From contig NC_089431.1 of the NCBI RefSeq assembly GCF_026210795.1, forward strand, positions 1-64,000: 64,000 bases of DNA. The letters are read 5' to 3'. Shown piece after piece: positions 10,086 to 20,666 of the stretch. The DNA comes from Rhizophagus irregularis (taxonomy: Eukaryota; Glomeromycota; Glomeromycetes; Glomerales; Glomeraceae). Made by a program: the position numbers and the translations under genes. The notes under the pieces are model-generated. The model was given only the letters and a program-made list of their open reading frames with translations. It was not told where the DNA came from and did not search any database. How positions within the stretch are numbered: position 1 is the stretch's first letter; each line of letters begins with the position of its first letter.

Positions 10086-12105
10086 ATGTCCAATATTTAC
10101 GAAATAATAGATAGTCTTAATCTCGGAGAAGCTGAAACTCACAAGATACAAATTAACCTAATTAATAATCCCGAAAAAGAAGAAAGGTTACTTTTTGCCC
10201 TCACAAACAAAAACAATGATGCTAAAACGAGATTTTTAGAGAGTTTCCTTGAAACTATACCTGGTATGTTAGATAAAATATCTGCCGTTATACGCAATGT
10301 CTAACCTTTTTTTTGTTCTTTATCACATGCCGTGGATTTAGATGAACATCAAGGTAAGCCTTTGCGTCGTAATGATTGGTCAACTCGAACGTGACGCGCT
10401 AACCTTGATAGGCGTCAATCTTCTTTTTTCTTTCCTGCGTTGATATCCTTAAACAAAATTTTTTCTTGTAGTCTTAAAACGGTCCCTAGAAGAAATAACC
10501 GAGGTCAAGAAGAAGGTTCGACTTCTCGAGAATGAGCTTTACAAAACTAAGTTTACTGTCACAGTTACGCATGAAGTTGGAAAGAATGTCTTAAATACTG
10601 CAAGCCCTACCCTTAACGAAATCTTCTCTTTTTTGAAAAGCGAAACACCAATATCACTCGATAGTTTAGATACAACGAGTTTACCGCAGTATTGTAAGAA
10701 CGAAGATGAAGTGCAGAAAAAATTCATAAAGTTCTTCAACTCTTTAAAGGGACGAATTAAATGCAATATCATTGATACGTCAACTTCAAACTGGCTAAAG
10801 GACCCTATTGGAAAGATTGATATTTCTATCATTGATGGATCACAAGTTTTGTGGGCTCATCTTATATCTGGAATCGAGATCAAACAATCGCTAAAAAACA
10901 CTACCTTATATCACGAGGCAATCGGACAGCTCGTAGACCGTTTTCAAACCGTTTTCCGAATGCAACGTGGACGACGCTTTATTATCGGCGCTGTTTGTTG
11001 TGATAACCTTATAGAGTTCATATACGCTAATTCCGAACTTAAACTTAAACGTTCGGGCTTATTGGAACTCAGTTTTACCAAACAGACAACAGGAATGCAA
11101 ATGCTACTAAACATGTTGAGTTCGAATCAACATCAGCTCGGCTACTCTCCACCCAAAGATCATGAAGCGTTGGTCGGTACTTCAGGCTTTACCTATGAAA
11201 ACGTTCTTCGACAAGCAGATAACGGACGAGGATCACTTGTTTTCTCCGGCTTTATAAATTCAAAAAAAGCCGTTCTTAAGGCCTCTATGGATCTCAATAA
11301 TGAGCTGAAGATGCTTGAGATTCTTAAAGACTGCGAGTACATTCCCCAAGTCATTAACAAAGGATTACTTTCAGATGGCAGAATGTATGTTCTGATTTTC
11401 ATGTGAAATCATCAAAAGTATTTTAATTGATCATTTTCATGTAGGTTCATTGTGACGACACCGGCTGGTGTACATCTCGAAGCCAAAAAGCACGGTGTGA
11501 AAGGGACTTTAAAGGCTTTGCGGGATGTTATGAAAGCTTTAAAGTTTTCTCATGAACATCACATTTATCATCGTGATGTTTCATATTTAAATATCGTATA
11601 CAAAAATCAAAGAGGCTATCTTATCGATTGGGGTGTAGCATCGAATACTTCTGACTTAGTTAATGCTCCATTGACCGGAACTTATCTATTTTCTTCTCTT
11701 CCGGTATGTTTATCCACTTATTATTTGTGCAATAATATATGTAATTTCATACCATTTCAAATTTAGGTTTTGAACTGTTTTGAATCTGGAGTTCCTCACA
11801 CATATTCGGTTAATGATGAAATCGAATCCTTGTTCTATGTATTCATGTACATAGCTTGTGATGGAATCGTGCGCTGGCGAAAGCATTCGGATTTGTCAAC
11901 AAGTGTCGCAATAAAATATAATGTGATGATCTGCCCGTTTGAATTTGGAAGGCACTTGGTCAAGTATGCTTATGGTGAATTTCACGAATATTTATTAAAA
12001 TTTCGCGACATTATTTTTCCATATGGTAGTGATCTTGAAAAAAGAAACATATCGATTGAAGAAATTATTGAAATTTTCGGAGATTGGATAAATGAACTTG
12101 AATAG
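10086..12105 (+). CDS. PD-(D/E)XK nuclease-like plus FunK1-type kinase protein (Crinkler-type C-terminus)
   Basis: Four exons join without a break: 10086-10263, 10472-11402, 11445-11703 and 11767-12105, with GT-AG introns of 208, 42 and 63 nt, giving 568 residues. Residues 1-100 are helical with a charged coiled coil (EEITEVKKKVRLLENELYK), unlike the ubiquitin-like header of the 20667 gene. Roughly residues 145-255 look like a restriction-endonuclease fold: KIDISI, then GIEIKQ (the ExK motif), then GQLVDR. The C-terminal part is a fungal-type kinase: YHRDVSYLNIV (catalytic Asp and Asn), LIDWGVAS (DWG for DFG), TGTYLFSS and DEIESLFYVF. This nuclease-kinase pairing is known from Crinkler-type effectors of fungi and oomycetes. 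Secretion is not shown: no signal peptide is visible. Function as effector or conflict protein is inferred. Confidence 0.8.
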
Positions 12106-12109
12106 ATAT

Positions 12110-13279
12110 TATTTGTAATATTATTATTAATGTCTTTGTAGTGAAAATATATGTAATAATTAATACTGTATATGTAAATAAAAACACATCCAACTTCCGC
12201 TATATTAAAATATTAAATCATTAGCATAACTACTAATAAATAAATACATGAATTTTATTACAGATTATTCAGTAATGACAGTCTATATTCGTGACGTGCT
12301 AGATCAGTTTGTGCGACATATTAATTACTCATAATCGAAAAGAACTTCTATTTTTTCAAAAGAACCAAAGTATAGATTGTGCTACATTTGAAAACGATCT
12401 TTCCCAAAGTAAAAATGAAAACACTTAAAATCTTAAACATTTAAAAGATAGCAAATTGAATCAAATCGTAAAGGTAATTATTATTATCAGTTATAATTAA
12501 TTAATTTAGCTACAAGATCTAATAAAAAATCTGAAACCAAAAATACTTATAAAAGAAAAGCTGCTTCTAAAGAAAAAAGAATCCATCATGATCAAGTTGC
12601 AAGTGAAGCAATAGTGGGAATGGTATCTAATGAAGTGCAGGTCGAAAATTTGGAAAGTTTGTCCACAAATCCAACCAATAAATGAATCTCTATCAAATAT
12701 TGAACTAGAAGAAAGAAAATTTATTAGAACGTCAAATTAAGCTTAGAAGAGAGACAGCAGAAGCAGTGGCCATTGAATTGAAAAATCAGCAACTAAAAAT
12801 GAGCTTGGGTTTGACCTTATAATACTAATTTGTGATTTAGGTTTGACTTCGTTAATTTGTGATTTGTAAATGTTAATTTGTACTATATTTTTTTGTAATT
12901 TGTAATTTGCTAATAATGCATCACATTCTACCAAAAATTATATTTTGTAATTTGTAAATGCTAATGCTAAATATAATTGTATTAATTTATATATAAAATA
13001 AAGTATAATAAAGAATTTGTAGTAATTATTAAATAAATCAATAAAAAATTTGGTTTTATTTTTAACAAGTCAATTTTATTATTATAGAATATTATTAAAG
13101 AAATAGAAATTTATAAGCTTATCTTCAAAGGATATAATTGATATATTTATATTTTTTAATATATTAAAAAACAAACATGTATGAAAATTTGAAAATTTTT
13201 AAAGCATTCGTACGTACTAATATTAATGTCCGTCTAAATTTGTATTACTATACAGTACTACTTTACTTAATATCTATTT
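12110..13279. pseudogene. AT-rich intergenic DNA with a degraded coding scrap (about 12400-12810)
   Basis: Around 12495-12800 short open stretches in shifting frames read KKSETKNTYKRKAASKEKR and, later, charged helical pieces (EERQQKQW), after an intron-like GGTAATT...TTTAG gap. They look like the basic, helical tail of an unidentified protein, too broken to assign. The remainder, 12820-13270, is AT-rich with no recognisable feature. Confidence 0.3.
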
Positions 13280-13645
13280 ATGATGATTGATTGTGAAGGT
13301 GAAACAACCTGTAGATTATTACAAGATAGTAAACTTAGTGAAATTACTGAACAAACTGGAGATTCTTGTGGTGGATCTTATATCAACCAAAAATTTCTTA
13401 GTTGTAAACTTAGTGAATCAACTATAAATCTGCTTAAAAAAAATAATTATAGTCAATTGCAATACATGGTATAACAATTTTGTTAAAATCAAAATTTCAT
13501 TTCACTGAAGATAGGAATAATTTTAATTCTTTTGAATTTGATATTAAAGAAATTTGTTCCATTTAAAACAATATAATTAAAGAAAAAATGGAAGATAATT
13601 GTGACATTTATATATTGTATATGATAATACAGATAAAGATGTTAG
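13280..13645 (+). pseudogene. Hsp70-like protein relic
   Basis: The stretch 13280-13474 reads MIDCEGETTCRLLQD, LSEITEQTGDSCGGSYINQ and NNYSQLQYMV. After stops and frame changes, FTEDRNNFNSFEFDIKEIC continues to about 13640. This order (the D-C-G-G-T phosphate-loop region, then GD.CGG..., then a helical segment) matches the ATPase domain of divergent Hsp70-12-like proteins, which are expanded in Glomeromycotina. The GGT loop is altered and in-frame stops occur, so it is non-functional. The upstream N-terminus and the substrate-binding region are missing. Confidence 0.6.
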
Positions 13646-13675
13646 CTGTAACTGTAATATTAAGACACAGTGTCG

Positions 13676-14898
13676 TATGTAATAGGTTGCAACTAAAGCT
13701 CTGAACAGTTCGGGCTAAACCGGGAAACCGATCTGAAACTGGCTCAAAATTCGGTTTGGTTCAGTTCAGGTATTAGAACCGAAAAACTGGCGGTTCAATT
13801 CGGTTTAATCCGATTTTTTATAAAAATGCAAAAAATCGAATAGCCAGTCATCTAGTGATCGTACAAAGTCGAGCCATATATCATTGGATTTGTCTCGACG
13901 AGACGTGTCGAATGGCGGTAAGATTATGTCTCTAGCATCGATAGATCACACGTTAACCCACGCTAAATGATTTATAAATAATTGGAATTAGCAAGCTATC
14001 TATCAGTACTAGAGACATGATCTTAGCACCATTTGACGTGTCTCAGTGAGATGAATCCAATGAATATGAATTCGTTTATGTACGACCACTGGATGGCAAA
14101 TAATATCAAGTTTCGCATTTTTTTAAAATTTTTGAGCGTTAAAAATTAAAAATTCCGATACATGAATTTATTCATCATCCAATAGTTGTACAAATATGAA
14201 ATAGGACTCATTAGATTTGTCTCAATAAGATGAGTCGAATGGTGGTCTCTAGCATTGATAGATAGCTTGCTAATGCCAATTTTTTATAAATCATTTAGCG
14301 TGAATTAATTTACGATCCATTGATACTCGAGATATGATCTCACCACCATTCAACTCATCTCATTGAGACAAATCCAATGAGTCCTATTTCATATTTGTAC
14401 AACCATTGGATGACGAATAAATTCATGTATCGGAATTTTTAATTTTTAATGCTCGAAAATTTTAAAAAAATGCGAAACTTGATATTATTTGCCATCTAGT
14501 GGTCGTACATGAACGAATTAATATTCATTGGATTCATCTCACTGAGACGCGTCAAATGGTGCTAAGATCATGTCTCTAGCACTGATAGATAGCTTGCTAA
14601 TTCCAATTATTTATAAATCATTTAGCGTGGGTTAACGTGTGATTTATCGATGCTAGAGACATGATCTTACCGCCATTCGACGCGTCTCATCAAGACGAAT
14701 CCAATGATATATGGCTCGACTTTGTATGATCACTAGATGGCCGGCTATTCGATTTTTCGCATTTTTATAAAAATCGGATTAACCTGAACTGACCCGCCAG
14801 TTTTTCAGTTCGGTTCTTACAGATTTTGGCTCTAATCCGAACCATCTATAATCCGGACCAAACCGACCCATTCAGAGCTTTAGTTGCAACCTATTTAC
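13676..14898. mobile_element. 1.2 kb long palindrome with TIR family X ends and three internal palindromes
   Basis: The ends pair as GTAATAGGTTGCAACTAAAG and CTTTAGTTGCAACCTATTTAC, and the arms stay complementary to a centre near 14288, with few mismatches. Inside are three related palindromes of about 240-250 bp (approximately 13850-14095, 14165-14415 and 14490-14740). Each pairs a TTGGATTYGTCTC...GAGAC segment with its complement and contains GTCTCTAGCA and ATTTATAAATCATTTAGCG. The end sequence AAAGCTCTGAACAGTTCGG also occurs at 24617, 45247 and (reversed) 62790, defining a TIR family called X here. Non-coding foldback/MITE; no clear target duplication was seen. Confidence 0.8.
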
Positions 14899-14899
14899 A

Positions 14900-15149
14900 T
14901 TAAAAAGCCAAAGTTGTAATGCTGTAATTAGGTTGTAATACTGTAATTAGATCTTAATACCGTAACTAATCAGTAATGCTGTAATTTCGAAATTAAGTAT
15001 TTAATTTCAGCCAGAATTATGCACTTAATTTTAGCAGAAATTAACAAATATCCTAAAAAGGAAAGTCATGTTACACAAAATTCCAGTGCCGTTCCCCACC
15101 AAAATCAATTTTTGTGGAATGGCTATTGCCAAAAAAGGGGTCATCTAAA
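14900..15149. other. AT-rich spacer with GTAATACTGTAATTAG repeats
   Basis: Short direct repeats of GTAATRCTGTAATTAG and copies of TTCAGCCAGAATTATG occur here and again near 16060. No gene. Confidence 0.4.
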
Positions 15150-15540
15150 GCCGTGTTCAATCATGTGACTTGACATTTTATAAATAAGCTATTTTTTTAT
15201 GAACTAAGATTAATGTAAGTATAAAAGTTATAGAATAAGTGTATTTTGGCCTGCTTTACAAGTTTACTTAGTGAAAAAAAGCTGGTTTTAAACACTGTTT
15301 TTGACTTTACATATGAATGAATAATCTTTACCAATCATATCTAAAAATAAATGATGAAAATGAAAAAATTCAAATAAGTCAAAAACGGTGTTCAAAACCC
15401 CATGTTGCGCACTAAGTAAACTTATACAGCAGGCTAAAATACATATATTATGTGTAATTTAAAAGTTTTATATATTGTTGAAAAAGTTTTATTTGTAAAA
15501 ATAAATTTTTACAAGTCACGTGATCGAATACAGTGCACAC
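15150..15540. mobile_element. Foldback MITE of about 390 bp
   Basis: The outer arms pair GTGTTCAATCATGTGACTTG (left) with the complement of CAAGTCACGTGATCGAATAC (right). The inner arms pair GCCTGCTTTACAAGTTTACTTAG with CTAAGTAAACTTATACAGCAGGC. A diverged relative of the inner segment is inside the MITE at 57423-57655 (AAGTAAACTTGCAGAGCAGG). Non-coding. Confidence 0.65.
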
Positions 15541-17521
15541 AACCTAGTCCCAACAAAAAAATTTTTAAGCGGCCAAATTTTTTACATTATATAATACTAA
15601 TCCTATAATTTTATTGGTCAAATTTATTTAATTTAAATTATAATTCTTAATTCTAGCCAAATTTACATAGTTAATAATTAAATGAAAGTAATTTTGGCCA
15701 GAATTACATGTAATTCTGGTCAGAATAAAATGGCCAAATATTTAATTTAATAGTAAAATATTTCAACTTTGAATTGCTACTACTTTATTAAAAAATACTT
15801 TACAGGAAATTTAAAAACATAGTTTTATTAAGCTTAATCTGGTTTATCATTGTACGTTTATACTTTATGTTTATCTTTTTTTTTGAATGAATAGTAGTGA
15901 TTTAAATTTCATCAAATTTAATTGCTGGGACTAAGTTGTATGCACTGTACAACTTTAGACGACCTCCAAAAAAGGAATAAACTGCATTTCCATTTTGGCT
16001 GAAATTATGATTTTTGGCTGAAATTCTATATTTAAGTGAATTATGTTAATTTCAGCCAGAATTATATTTTGGATTTTGAATTTCAGATTTTAGGAAATAT
16101 GTGACTGTAATTTCAATTTTAAGGGGTAAATAATATCAAAAAAAATAATAATAAATTTTTTTTTTTGTAAAAAAGTTTATATGTAAATTATGCATAAAAT
16201 CATCTAATTATTAAAGATATTATGCTAATTTAATATAAATTTTTTGAAAAAAACTCAAGGGTATTATGTATTACATGAGATTTTATATTTATCAATATGG
16301 CAAATTTATATAGCAAATTAGCAATAGTAAACCAAATTTCTGTACAATATAGATTTCTGTAATATTTAACATAAAAGGATAAGATTTATATGGTTAGAAA
16401 GCCACGCTCCTGAATTTTATTTGCCAACTTTAAAAGATTTATTTTTTTTAAAAAGTCTTTAAAATCTTCATATGAAGTTACAAATAGGAATATATGTTTT
16501 TGCGAATAGGCAAACTTAAATTTTATTGGGTATTGGTATCATGATTAGTTATTTATAACATATGATATATATAAGATGTAAACAAAAACAATTTGCCAAA
16601 TGATATATATAAAAAAATCACATGATACGTAATACCCTTAAAATTTCCCACCTTTCATCCACAACCACCCTCCCCTAGAGATTTTAGTTCATTATATAAT
16701 TTTTTTCTTTACACGAACGCGTATACAAAATGCAAAAAAAATGTGACGTGTCTTATGTACCCCTAAAAATTAAAATTACACAATATATAAACTATTGTAA
16801 TTTACTTTTATAATTCATTACTTTTATTTTAAATTTTTATGCCATTAAAAATTAGTCTATTAGCATATCTGTAACCTTCGAAAATCAACTTCTGGAATAG
16901 CTTTCCATTCAGACTGATTTATCAACCAGTTAATAAATTAAGTACTATTCTATGTATGTCTGATTCTTGCATATAGATTGTTAAAATTAGCATTTATGAA
17001 ATGATTAATACTTATGAAAATGGTATATTTAATTACTCATTTCCTCCCATATTCTTCTTTTTATAATATATGTATGCTCTTTCCTTACCTTGTCCGTATT
17101 GGACACAAAGCCAAACGCTTGATTTAGTGCCTCGTCTACATCCTTTATATGGTTGTAGGATTATTACGCCCTTTCATATTTTGAATGCGTGAGATGCACA
17201 ATATTGATCCTGTGCTGATTTTTCACAGAAATAGGTCTTTCCAACCAACAACCAATTACAAGACATTTCTTTCCTCTGTCTATTATTCATACTCATTTTC
17301 ATATTTAAAATATATCGTCGCCTCAAAAGAAAGAGACAACAAATAAGTTTATCATATGATGCCTATTTGTATGATGGTCGTTTACTTTAGTAAACCCTTA
17401 TTAATAAAATTTTTCTTGGCAATTTTCCGTGACAGCCCGTCACTCAAATTTTTTAGCAGAATTAAATATATACTAACAAACTTTTAAATATTACATATCT
17501 TCTATAAAAGTATTATCAATC
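15541..17521. other. Long AT-rich intergenic region
   Basis: No ORF worth reporting on either strand. It includes GGCCAGAATTA/CAGCCAGAATTA direct repeats (15640-16080). The last 150 bases before 17522 could serve as the promoter of the coiled-coil gene. No other structure was recognised. Confidence 0.4.
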
Positions 17522-19107
17522 ATGTTGTCAAACCTTGAATTATTGGAACAATGCATTGCCAACCTTGAAGCTAAAAAAGACGAGCTTAAGGGCGAGAATA
17601 CTGAGCTTAAGAATGAGAATGCGAAATTGAAATGGATTATTGAGAAGAATGTCAGGCGTGATGCTGAGAATGCCAAACACAAGGTTAGAATCAAAGAATT
17701 GGAGAAAAATAGTGCGATATTTCAGCTGAAAATGCTAAGCTTAAAGCCGAATTAGCCAAATTAAGATATGATTTCGATTCTTCCAATCTCATGAGGCCTC
17801 AGCAACCCCAGCATGTTACTAATGTGCAGAACTCATGCTCTGTTGAACAATATATATCTTTAGCTAAGCCCGAGAGACGCTTCACTTTGAATAATATACC
17901 TGATCTTGTAATAGACCAGCGTGTAGCTGATAACGTGGACATCGAGTTAATGGACACTTTCTTAGATGAGACATTTAAGAAAAGCATTAGTGATGGGTTT
18001 AGGCAGAAGAATAGGAAAAAGAAATTGTTACATGAATCAGCTACCCAGGACTTATCTGGCGGGTGTTTCAAATGAAACCACCTCTTCTGTAATAAAGGAC
18101 AAAAAATCTCAATCACATAAGAAGAGGAAAGCAGAGAATATTGTACAAGATGTGTTTGATTTTACAGCCACTTCGGTACCTGAGAAAAATCATATGACTG
18201 AAATTTCTATGACGGCCCGTTACGAAAAATCTGATATAAATAATCCCTCAAATATATTACAAAATCTAGCCTGCTTAATCCAAAAAGCATGGGATGTGAA
18301 AGATGAAGCAATTCTAGCTAACCAAAAAGAATTATTATGTTGGTGTTCCTATATTGTAGAATTCAATAAAAAGATCACAAAGTTTATGACTAAGTATAAA
18401 ATTGGTGAGAAGAAAGTGAAAGGTATGATTTATGACAATCTTATTAAACTCCTTCGTCCTGGTACTAAACGTAATACATTACTAAAACAAACTCAGAAAG
18501 CAAGAGACATATACAAATTATTTGAGAAAATAGGAATTGATAAAATTAAGTATATCACAACGTATAGTGTGAATTCTATATCGGAATTATCTGATAGTCA
18601 AATTCAAACTATTGTTGATTATTTCTTCAAGAATCTAAACACTGAATTACCAGATGATTGGAATGGCACTATTATCAATTTCGAAGAGGATATTTTGATT
18701 GATCAGGATAATGTATTAGAGGAGCAAGCAAAACCCTTAGTTTTAGCAGCGCAGGCTGAGGTAAACATTCCAACTGCATCTATTCCATTAACTCATATCT
18801 CCAATTCTTCAGGTGATTCCTCCAGCTCGAAAAAATTGGATGCCAAGATAAAGGTGGTGCACCTATTCCTCAACCCGAAACTCTAGTCCATGACCGCTTC
18901 TATTTTCACAACAAGACATTGGATCAATATCCTAATTTATATAGAGAATTTAGTAGTGAAGATTTTGATTGTTATGGAATTAATGATGAGACATTATGCC
19001 CATTATGCAAGTTAGATTATGATGATGAGGAAGGTATAAATGGTATGTATAAATCTGGATCTTACTTTATTAAATGTGAATAACGTAAAATTGAGATAAC
19101 TGCATAG
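17522..19107 (+). pseudogene. Second copy of the coiled-coil multigene family, frameshifted
   Basis: ATG at 17522 begins a heptad coiled coil (ECIANLEAKK-like, ELKNENAKLKW, RIKELEKN). Frame shifts near 17715, 18050 and 18840 are required to read AENAKLKAELAKLRYD, the block ELMDTFLDETFKKSISDGF, a helical domain (ELLCWCSYIVEFNKKI, KARDIYKLFEKIGIDKI, SISELSDSQIQTIVDYF) and a terminal zinc-knuckle-like block TLCPLCKLDY ... GSYFIKCE. A TAA at 19081-19083 interrupts just before RKIEITA and the natural-looking stop at 19105-19107; relatives are expected to carry Gln there. It shares block order with the 8090 gene. Function unknown; the CPxC block may bind zinc. Several breaks, so a pseudogene. Confidence 0.7.
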
Positions 19108-19131
19108 TCTCATTACCCCTCCCCTTGTGGG

Positions 19132-19737
19132 CAGTGTTGGACTATGACCTAAAATGACCACTATGACCTATATGACTAGTCATAGGTCATTTGGTCATTT
19201 TGAATTTGTAAGATCATATGACTATAGTTATAAATTATTAACCAATTAAATCATGGTATTTATATAATAAAATTGGTTAAATCTGCCAGAAATTATCTAT
19301 AAACTTATAATTATAAGATAGTTATATAGATCATGTGATCATTAACCAATGACATTATAATTATATAACTATGACCAATAGGTATATGACCACCGGTCAT
19401 AAGTAGGACCAGAAAAACTATATATAAAGGTCACCGGAAAAAAATCAGAAAATCATATGAATGCGAACCATCTTATGATTGGTCAATTGGCTATTTATTC
19501 ACATGTTTCCGCTCCAAAAACAGAAAAAGGAAAGATCTTCACTCAAATTTTCTTATTCTTGCGAACCAACACGTGACTTTTATTAATTATTTTTACAGTG
19601 ACCTTTTTGAAAATTAAATATGGGTTTGAACCAAGAAAACCGGTAACCTTTATTAGTAGTTTTTCCGATCCTTCATAAGTACATATGATCACAGTCATTT
19701 AAAAATTTCAATATGACCTGGTCATTATCCATCACTG
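19132..19737. mobile_element. hAT MITE (CAGTGTTGGA ends)
   Basis: A 606 bp element with imperfect terminal repeats CAGTGTTGGACTATGACC and, reversed, CAGTGATGGATAATGACC, flanked by CTTGTGGG (19124-19131) and CTTGTGGA (19738-19745), an 8 bp duplication with one mismatch. CAGTG ends plus 8 bp duplication point to hAT. The interior is dominated by GACC/GGTC-containing short repeats and has no ORF. Confidence 0.85.
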
Positions 19738-19883
19738 CTTGTGGAAGATGATCTAACTATTTTTTGGAAATATGATAAGAGATATTAGACAGCTTACTAT
19801 TTGGGAATTTTAATCTTTTTTTGAACTAAAGAGAAAGAGAAAAAAGGGATTTAAATTGACTCGCAATCATATAAAATTAAGAT

Positions 19884-20435
19884 ATGTCTAAGACTGATAA
19901 AATACTAACCTCCAAATATCTGGATTGGCATGCCAAATTAAGTGGGTTACCAAGTGTTTTGACGGATAAGATCTGGTCTAATTTATACAAAAAATATAAA
20001 AAAGAAACTGGGCATGAGCCATGGCAATTATCAGAAGATCGCCTTCTCATAAATTCGAAGCCAGAAAATAAAGTATCCTATTTATCTTCTTCTGAGCAAT
20101 GTGAAGAAAAAGGGTCTATTACTTTTGAAGCCAAACTTGATCCAGAATTAATTATCAAATCCGTCTTAGAGTACTTCCCATACTTGAAATTCGGAAATAA
20201 TTTCAGAGGGATTGATAATTATGATTTTACATCACTTCAGCCGTAGAGCTCACCATGTCCTATTTGCAATAGAAAACATAGGGATTATGGGTTACATGGC
20301 TCATAGTACTGCGAAAATAGGAATCGGCTCCCTTATAATCCTGAATTAGCGAAGTTTTATTCTCAAGATAAGTTGGAATATTGTCTTACCTGCAACACTT
20401 CAAGCAATAAATTCAAGTTCGCAATCATAGCATAG
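19884..20435 (+). pseudogene. CPxC-motif family protein with two nonsense codons
   Basis: A single reading frame of 183 codons from ATG 19884 to TAG 20433-20435, broken only by TAG at 20244-20246 and 20304-20306. It reads LDWHAKLSGLPSVLTDKIW, then LIIKSVLEYFPYLKFG, then (past the first stop) CPICNRKHRDYGLHGS and finally LEYCLTCNTS. The FPYL followed by CPxCxxxHxxYGxHG is the same class of terminal block seen at the end of the 17522 gene, here probably a zinc-binding knuckle. Both stops lie at positions compatible with Trp or Gln codons changed by one transition. Likely a recent pseudogene; function unknown. Confidence 0.6.
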
Positions 20436-20666
20436 AGCTAATTTTGCATTTGTATTTCTTTTTTTCATCACTCATACCATTCATTCTTATCACCTCGGCA
20501 CGATTTAGTTTCTAGTACTTTTTAGAAGTCTGTTTGCGTAAACTGATCAAATGATGAGTCATCGATCTGTACGACATTAATCTCTTATATAGACTGTTCA
20601 CGATAATCAATTTTCTTACATAGCCATTTATACTACAATTTTTTCCAAGTATAAAAACGAACTGTC
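20436..20666. promoter_or_regulatory. Short intergenic region before the Crinkler gene
   Basis: AT-rich sequence directly upstream of the ATG at 20667. It is the only non-repetitive space available for the Crinkler promoter. No specific element is claimed. Confidence 0.35.
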
